Origin: Apostichopus californicus | Lineage: Eukaryota; Echinodermata; Holothuroidea; Aspidochirotida; Stichopodidae | Reading direction: 5' to 3' | Length of the DNA: 25,704 nt | Assembly (NCBI GenBank): GCA_020650975.1 | Contig: JAIPMN010196502.1 | Location: forward strand, 1 to 25,704 | In this document: positions 21,001-25,704 of the stretch, piece after piece | Position numbering within the stretch: position 1 is the first letter of the stretch | Layout of the letters: the number at the start of each line of letters is the position of its first letter | Translations under genes and position numbers: made by a program | The notes under the pieces: generated by a model | Databases searched by the model: none | What the model was told of the DNA's origin: nothing | The model's input: only the letters and a program-made list of their open reading frames with translations

Positions 21001-21600
21001 TTGATAATACAACAAACTGAAAAAAAGTAATCCTTCCAAAGGTAGTTTTTTTATAATTTTAAGGGACACAAATCAACCAGCATCTTAATTTATATAACAG
21101 AGGTCGTTGTCAATTACAACTCTTGCAAACAGCATAAGAAGAATATATGTTTTCCATTCGGAAAATATCGTTGTACAAATTCGTGTCTATGAGTTTATTT
21201 TGTAAATCTATGATTTTATACAGCGTTACCATATTATCTGAACATTTTTCAATTTTCCCTTATCATATCTACGAGGTAAATTGTTAGCAGTGATGATCGG
21301 TAAAATATTGCTATCTCTAGTTCTTCTTAAAGAGCTTAAATATTTTAGATTCATTATTTGCAAACCCACATCCATTTCAGATAAAAAAAGGAAACATCAA
21401 AGTTTATATAGTAGTAGTGGTGAATATGTTTCTTCAAATGGTACATTTCGGCTGTACGACACAAAGGGCTCACAATGATGCAAATTGACTGATTAATTTG
21501 TCAACTTTCATTTCAATATTCACTAGAGGGAGTTCCATTATAACAGCTATCACTTTATATTTATTGATGCTTTGTTTAAGCATTTTGTGTAAACTGTTGT
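18011..21600. other. AT-rich intergenic sequence, no gene supported
   Basis: Both strands show only short open frames with no domain I recognise. A patch at about 19925-20075 repeats GAGTAC-like words (CTGAGTACAG, CCGAGTACC, CGAGTACT). A G-rich patch lies at about 20185-20215. Confidence 0.4.
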
Positions 21601-22181
21601 TTATAAATCGATGATGAGGTACTTTCTATAATAATAGAGGTGAAATGATGCGTTCTGTGGCACATTTAGACTGTCAATTAGGTCCATACCTAGTTTTTCA
21701 CATTTCTTAGTGATAACCATATTTATACTATAAACAGAGGTGATCTTAATCTCGTAATTGAGTCCCAAAGGGAAGGCCTGGTCCAAGGAGCAACAAATGA
21801 TTTTAAATACATTTGTCCTTTGGGTTTCCGTGATTTTTTTTGTTCAGACCGTATGATCAGGCTTTTCTAACATGAGAACTCCTCCGTTTTGATTATCAAA
21901 ACGATGGCTTCCCTTTTGGGATGGGAATAGGGACTATTCTTGTTATGTGCTGCAATATAGTCCATATGTGCCATTCTTGAAATACAAGGTCAAATATCTT
22001 AGTTCTCTTTTGACATAAATATATGGTTCTGTCGTGAATGATACAGCTTTGTGAACGTTGACATTAAAGCATGACGGAGTACACAATTCAACTTTATCCT
22101 CGTTCTTTTAGCGACACCACGTGTAAATACAACTTCTAGCAAAGTAAGTAAAATGAAAATCCCGATAACAAATACATACAT
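21601..22181 (-). pseudogene. Possible decayed secreted/membrane protein relic
   Basis: On the - strand, ATG at 22181 starts MYVFVIGIFILLTLLEVVFT, which looks like a signal peptide. Shortly after, a second frame carries VELCTPSCFNVNVHKAVSF, YIYVKRELRYLTLYF and NGTYGLYCST. After stops near 21950 and 21855 it continues in the same frame as KGSHRFDNQNGGVLMLEKPD and then, from about 21790, AFPLGLNYEIKITSVYS and KKCEKLGMDLIDSLNVP. The last part has the L-G-x-x-Y-x-x-x-h-x-S-V-Y look of the end of a fibronectin type III domain. At least one frameshift and three stops separate the parts. I do not recognise a family. The call rests on residue composition and one persistent frame, and chance cannot be excluded. 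Confidence 0.35.
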
Positions 22182-22199
22182 TAAAGAAACTGGTTGTAA

Positions 22200-23911
22200 T
22201 TTCGAATACTAGGCATGATATCTCACAACTTTAATAGCATATTAAAGTGATAAAGACAACTGTTCATACAATGTTGAATGCTTAAATAATTATGGTGGCT
22301 TTCGATTTCATGTCACTCAAATTAAACATAATTATGTCTGATATGAAACAATGTATCAGTATGACATATGAATACTATAATTACGATATAAGAAGGGAGC
22401 ACAAGTTTCAGAACAAATTGCCACATAATTGCAGAACATATCCATCTGAAATGCAAATCTGTCTGAATACATCGTTTATTATATTGGATGTTTCGTTTAC
22501 AAATTTTTCTGATTATTGCTTGTAGAATGATAGTTGAGTTACAGTACTTTTGATACAGACGGAAAATCATTTAAAAGGGGAAAAATGACATACGAAAGAA
22601 GAACATTTACTAAGTAACCTACTAATATTTGCTGTTTATTACTATGTGCCGTTTACGAGACAACAGTAGTTGAAGTTATCATGTTTTGCACAGATGTAAA
22701 CTTAAAGCAACAAAGAGTGATGTCATAGGGGCAAAGTTTCAAAGCTATTTCTATGTCTTTTTATATCTACAAAGTTCTACTTCAAAATTGAGATGCATCT
22801 CATACACTACTGTCATTGAATATTAAGTTCAACTCATATGAAAAGTTGGAAACCTTTCCAATCCCAGATCAATACCTTCAAATTAAAAATATATAAGCAA
22901 AATCAAACCATTTGCTGTAAAGGTGTAATTATAAAAAGACAGGTTTTTTGTCAAATTCTAATGATCGATATCTCGAGAACGTCTTGCTAATTGGATGGAA
23001 ACTCATCAGGATGCACTGAACGCGTTCCTCTTTCATTATACTACTTATAAGTAATGTTAGCTATGCTTTCTTGTAAAATAACTCTGGTATAAGTCGGTTT
23101 TCTAAGTTGTTCTAAAGAACGTTACTATATTGTAGCCTGTAACGTTAATAAAAATGGATGTTTTAAGATATTTGAAGCTGTGAAACACCAGGGAAAATTA
23201 ATAAAGTATATTCCTGGAAAATAAGATCTGTGAACTTGTTAAATGTGTCTAATGTACCATGAAACGAAGCGTTTCAATTAATTCTTGAGTTGACACTTTA
23301 AGTAAACCCTGAGCAATATATTCACATAGTATAGATAACACGTGGTATATTGCGCAGGTGTCAAGTATGATATACGATAAAAGTGCGATACTTATGGCAT
23401 TATTGTTATTTTAGAAGATAACGTCGATGCCGATCCAACTTATTCTGCTCGGTGGTTTAGTTATATTATTCAGCTAAGTAATTTATCTATGTGTTGACCA
23501 AATGAGTTATGACAGAAATTGAAAGGATTATGCCTGTAATGGTCAGGAAACAAACTTATCAAACAAGAAAAATGTCCCTTACTTCGCGGATGCGTTGAAA
23601 TTTACAGTATAATTATGGCTAACCGGTTGCATTTTCCTCAAAAGCTTGCCAAAATAAGGACAAATATGTCTCCTTGTTTCACTTTTTTTTAGCGAAGGGG
23701 CGGGGGACGGGGCCATTTCGGTTTAGGCTTTGTATATTACAAAATGGTTACAATTTGACTAAAAAACATGAAGCTACATATGTATAACACAGAACAAGAA
23801 TTTAGGGAACATTCGAAGTTACTTTTCATAACAAAACTCTATCGGTAAAGGCTTAGAAAAATCGTTATTCATGACACTCTCAAATATACCAACAGATAAA
23901 GTTGGAACTGA
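22200..23911. other. AT-rich intergenic sequence, no gene supported
   Basis: Short open frames only. An isolated G-rich stretch, GGGGCGGGGGACGGGG, lies at 23697-23712. Confidence 0.4.
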
Positions 23912-24011
23912 ACTTACCTTATTGTATTGAACAATTTTGTTTTTCCCATGCGAGTCTCGTGATGCTTCTCCACATCGATATCAGATTGTGAACAAAATCA
24001 GCGATTTTATA
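23912..24011 (-). promoter_or_regulatory. Candidate TATA box, short first exon and splice donor
   Basis: On the - strand TATAAAA (24011-24005) is followed by an ATG at 23949 that opens 32 nt (MGKTKLFNTI plus two bases) directly into GTAAGT (23917-23912). The layout, TATA, short leader, tiny basic coding exon and strong donor, resembles the start of the NLR gene at 17084-16859. No downstream exon could be tied to it. It may be the relic of a duplicated gene start or chance. Confidence 0.22.
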
Positions 24012-25082
24012 CTGTCTAAATACGTCACAGAAGACTGAGTTATTTACTTAGTAGATTTAACTTTGTTTAATCAAGTAGGCCTGCATATTTACCTCAAAAT
24101 GGATCTCGAGAATGTTTATGAGATTTTATCTTAACGTCGTATGTTTATAAGGCTATTAAATTTGGTAAGTAATCAACTTTATTGTTACTATATTGTATTT
24201 TAGATACCCTAAAGATTATAACACAATGAGTGTTACTATATTGTTTTGATCAACGACCAATAGGAAGCAAATAGACCAGCCAATGTCATTCTAAATAGCG
24301 TTTCTAAAGAAATTACGGAGGGTTGTGTGTACATTTGTAATATCATGCACTGACGATAAGAGACACCGTAGTATACTAGTTCTTGCAATTGTAACGCGTA
24401 CATAACTTTTCTTACATGCAACTTCTTTTAATTGTATGCTCAAGTATTTGATTAACAGGGTAATGAACATAGTGAAATGTTAAACTATTGGAAACAAGCA
24501 AAAACGTTTAAAACCCAAGACACTAGATCACATGTAGTTGTGGAATATATCATTGATGTCCCCTATCTTATAACTCCTCAATTCTTCATGAACGGTACAT
24601 GCGATGAGATTACGTTATGTTTGCATCGTTCAGTATATTTGTTATCATTGGTAACATAACACGAACTATAGTGAAAGCCAGTCCTGCTTCGAAATATATT
24701 CTAACATTGACTATTCGACCGAAACGTTCAGAAATATATACGTGTTAGCTTACTACTTGCCTGACATTGACGCGAGTACAGGTCAATCATTTATTTCTTC
24801 ATATTTCGTTCATGGCATATTTGTACAAGTTACATAACGTCTACAAAAATATAACATATCTTGATGACATCTTTATGTAATAAACCGATATTATGATACA
24901 GGCATATCGAAAGGTACGAGATATCCCAACAAGCATAGATATTATCTCTAACTTACACTGTCGTAACACTTCTACTGACACTAAATTCATGGCAATGGTG
25001 CTGCAAGCGTTTACATACATGTTACGGTGGATTGTAATATACAATTATGACATGTTATACTTCTGATTGCATTTAAATTAAA
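24012..25082. other. AT-rich intergenic sequence, no gene supported
   Basis: No domain, RNA gene or transposon recognised on either strand. Confidence 0.4.
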
Positions 25083-25560
25083 ATGCTTGCCGTTGATTGT
25101 TTCAATAGATATTTCAGTGTATAGTTAACTTAAATATATTAACATATAACAATTATATCACTGATACGTTCATAGAATCACACCGTTATATGATGCATCT
25201 GGAATTGTATATTCATGGGAAATCGCATCCCATCTTGAATAGTACGGCCATATATATCGTGCATTAAATGAGCCAAGCGTCTAAATAATCAATTTTCAAG
25301 CAACATGTTAAAAACGTGTATCCCTTTATAGAGATGTGAAATAGCTCACAGTATAAAACAATATGAGAGGATCGCAACGGGACAAGAGTGGCTTGTTTAA
25401 TATTCACTAGGACACGTTTTATGCTATCGCAGAGTACAGGTTCATCAAACAGTAATATATCAAACAAATATTATGTTATCACCATTGAATAACACAGACC
25501 GGGTGCTGTAAATAAACAAAAAAGTCCAACAGAAACGAAACTAACCAAATATGTAAACAA
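25083..25560. repeat. Copy 2 of the 7.6-kb-spaced diverged repeat
   Basis: Ordered matches to 17436-17990: ATGCTTGCCGTTGATT (25083), ATCTGG, AGTACGGCCATAT (25241), GCAACGGGACAAGAGTGGC (25374), and AAACGAAACTAACCAA with ATGTAAACAA (25533-25560). Same orientation as copy 1. Confidence 0.7.
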
Positions 25561-25704
25561 AAACATATCACTCGATATCGTACAAAAGCAGTTACTTTAT
25601 TTTATAAGAAGAATAAATACCACAAGTACCGTGTTCACTCATGTAAGGAATGTATGAGTACACATAAAAAAGATGAAGTAACACTCATTAAATATATTTC
25701 GAGA

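Overview
The window is a piece of an AT-rich invertebrate animal genome. Three things place it: a spliced NACHT/LRR (NLR) immune-receptor-type gene with GT-AG introns, a eukaryotic 18S rRNA gene fragment, and several decayed non-LTR retrotransposons (LINEs). The NACHT style, the (C)11-12 tracts and AGGCCT-rich words would fit a marine deuterostome such as an echinoderm, but that is an impression. The 18S fragment would settle it by alignment.

Layout, left to right. 1-1757 is a 34-bp satellite with about 51 units and a longer-range order near 578 bp; it probably continues off the left edge. 1990-2335 is the C-terminal tail of a LINE protein on the + strand. 2955-5969 is ribosomal DNA on the - strand: about 1 kb of the 5' part of 18S (2955-3964), then 5' external transcribed spacer and possibly intergenic spacer (3965-5969) built of nested tandem repeats. 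Both rDNA ends are broken, the right one against a CR1-like LINE 3' tail (5970-6260).

The main gene is an NLR on the - strand, read right to left. Exon 1 (16955-16865) encodes a 30-residue basic N-terminus. Exon 2 (15656-14141) encodes the NACHT and downstream helical region. Exon 3 (7310-7099) encodes an LRR-side segment. Phases agree at both junctions once a one-base deletion in a T run at 14614-14617 is allowed for. As written, that deletion truncates the protein at 387 residues, so the copy is either a recent pseudogene or carries a sequence error. The roughly 6.8-kb intron 2 holds a degenerate 2.5-kb LINE (13640-11143, - strand), two short 5'-truncated LINE copies with their own target-site duplications (8861-9481 and 9577-9677), and a diverged direct duplication (about 7690-8150 and 8290-8860). 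No exon 4 was found before the rDNA junction.

Right of the gene (16956-25704) the sequence is mostly non-coding. It holds a candidate NLR promoter (about 17050-17084), a diverged repeat pair 7.6 kb apart (17436-17990 and 25083-25560), a decayed secreted-protein-like relic on the - strand (22181-21601), and a weak candidate first exon with TATA box and splice donor (24011-23912). No obvious new molecular system is visible. The most notable items are the broken, repeat-rich orphan rDNA, the NLR with no recognisable N-terminal effector domain and a single-base lesion, and the 7.6-kb-spaced duplication.
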